Assembly: GCA_023101885.1 (NCBI GenBank)
Contig: JALPQD010000126.1
Location: 178,904-242,903, forward strand
Direction: 5' to 3'
DNA: 64,000 nt
From: Typhlomys cinereus
Lineage: Eukaryota; Chordata; Mammalia; Rodentia; Platacanthomyidae
Both the position numbers and the translations under genes were made by a program. The notes beneath the pieces are model-generated. The model had not been told where the DNA came from and made no database searches. It saw only the letters and a program-made list of their open reading frames with translations. Positions 64,000 through 64,000 of this stretch are shown one piece after another (the first letter of the stretch is position 1; the number at the start of each line of letters is the position of its first letter).

Positions 64000-64000
64000 A
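63234..64000 (+). repeat. B3-like SINE split by a LINE-1, cut by window edge
   Basis: Left part 63234-63322 (ccagcaataaagctcagtgg, gagttcaatccctgaaagtc). Right part from 63863 (gaaagttgtcttctgatctc) ends in (AAAT)n at 63959-64000. Confidence 0.88.
63323..63862 (-). mobile_element. 5'-truncated LINE-1 3' end, nested
   Basis: 540 bases beginning with a T run (reversed A tail), then gctcatacaaacttaacagg, a C-rich tract at 63364-63450 (the G-rich tract of the 3' UTR), and further 3' UTR sequence. GGAAAGAACTGACTTCT is duplicated at 63306-63322 and 63863-63879. Confidence 0.94.

Noticed and set aside
53171..64000. SAT1 or another neighbour gene downstream of APOO
   Set aside because: In human the next gene on this side is SAT1 as I recall it. 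None of its coding sequence is recognisable here, so it would lie beyond the window.

Overview
This is a mammalian, and specifically rodent, genomic window. It is almost entirely intronic and intergenic DNA, made of B1, ID, B4 (ID-B1), B2-superfamily and B3-like SINEs, MaLR-type LTRs, short LINE-1 3' ends and CA/TG or CT microsatellites. B1, ID and B2 elements together point to the mouse-related rodent lineage. The dominant B2-type SINE differs from my recollection of the mouse and rat B2 elements, so I would guess a non-murid such as a jerboa-like dipodoid, with low confidence. I see no bacterial, plasmid, phage or CRISPR features.

The window holds one real gene. APOO (MIC26/MIC23, a MICOS-complex subunit of the mitochondrial inner membrane) lies on the + strand. 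Seven coding exons with canonical GT-AG borders and matching phases were found: 18631-18738, 20205-20324, 22049-22103, 24540-24635, 30935-31026, 37430-37510 and 48782-48847. A non-coding last exon starts at 52900. They encode 195 residues; with the three residues expected from exon 1 this gives 198, the length I recall for human APOO. Exon 1 and the promoter are not in the window, so positions 1-18630 are taken as intron 1. APOO is X-linked in placental mammals as far as I recall, so this is probably X-chromosome DNA.

Layout: 1-18630 is intron 1, dense in SINEs, with a MaLR LTR at 10200-10556 and a 330-base polypyrimidine tract near 7953-8280. From 18631 to 48847 come the coding exons; introns between them carry two LTR-internal-LTR MaLR elements (34022-35604 and about 40911-43016), several solo LTRs and an MLT1-like LTR. 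The 3' UTR intron spans 48848-52899. From about 53170 on is downstream intergenic DNA with more solo LTRs, a class II (ERVK-like) LTR at 61182-61621 with possible proviral sequence beside it, and a 5'-truncated LINE-1 inserted in a B3-like SINE at the right edge.

The repeats record a clear order of insertion. A GC-rich, CpG-keeping B2 subfamily (seven copies, six with visible target-site duplications) has landed in older B2 copies and in MaLR sequence, and LTRs have landed in B4 and ID elements. I found no undescribed biological system. The observations most worth checking are a 127-base block repeated at 96% identity 7.4 kb apart, the stop codon only 30 bases before the last exon junction, an unidentified reverse-strand insertion with internal tandem repeats near 28300-29345, and the young B2 subfamily.
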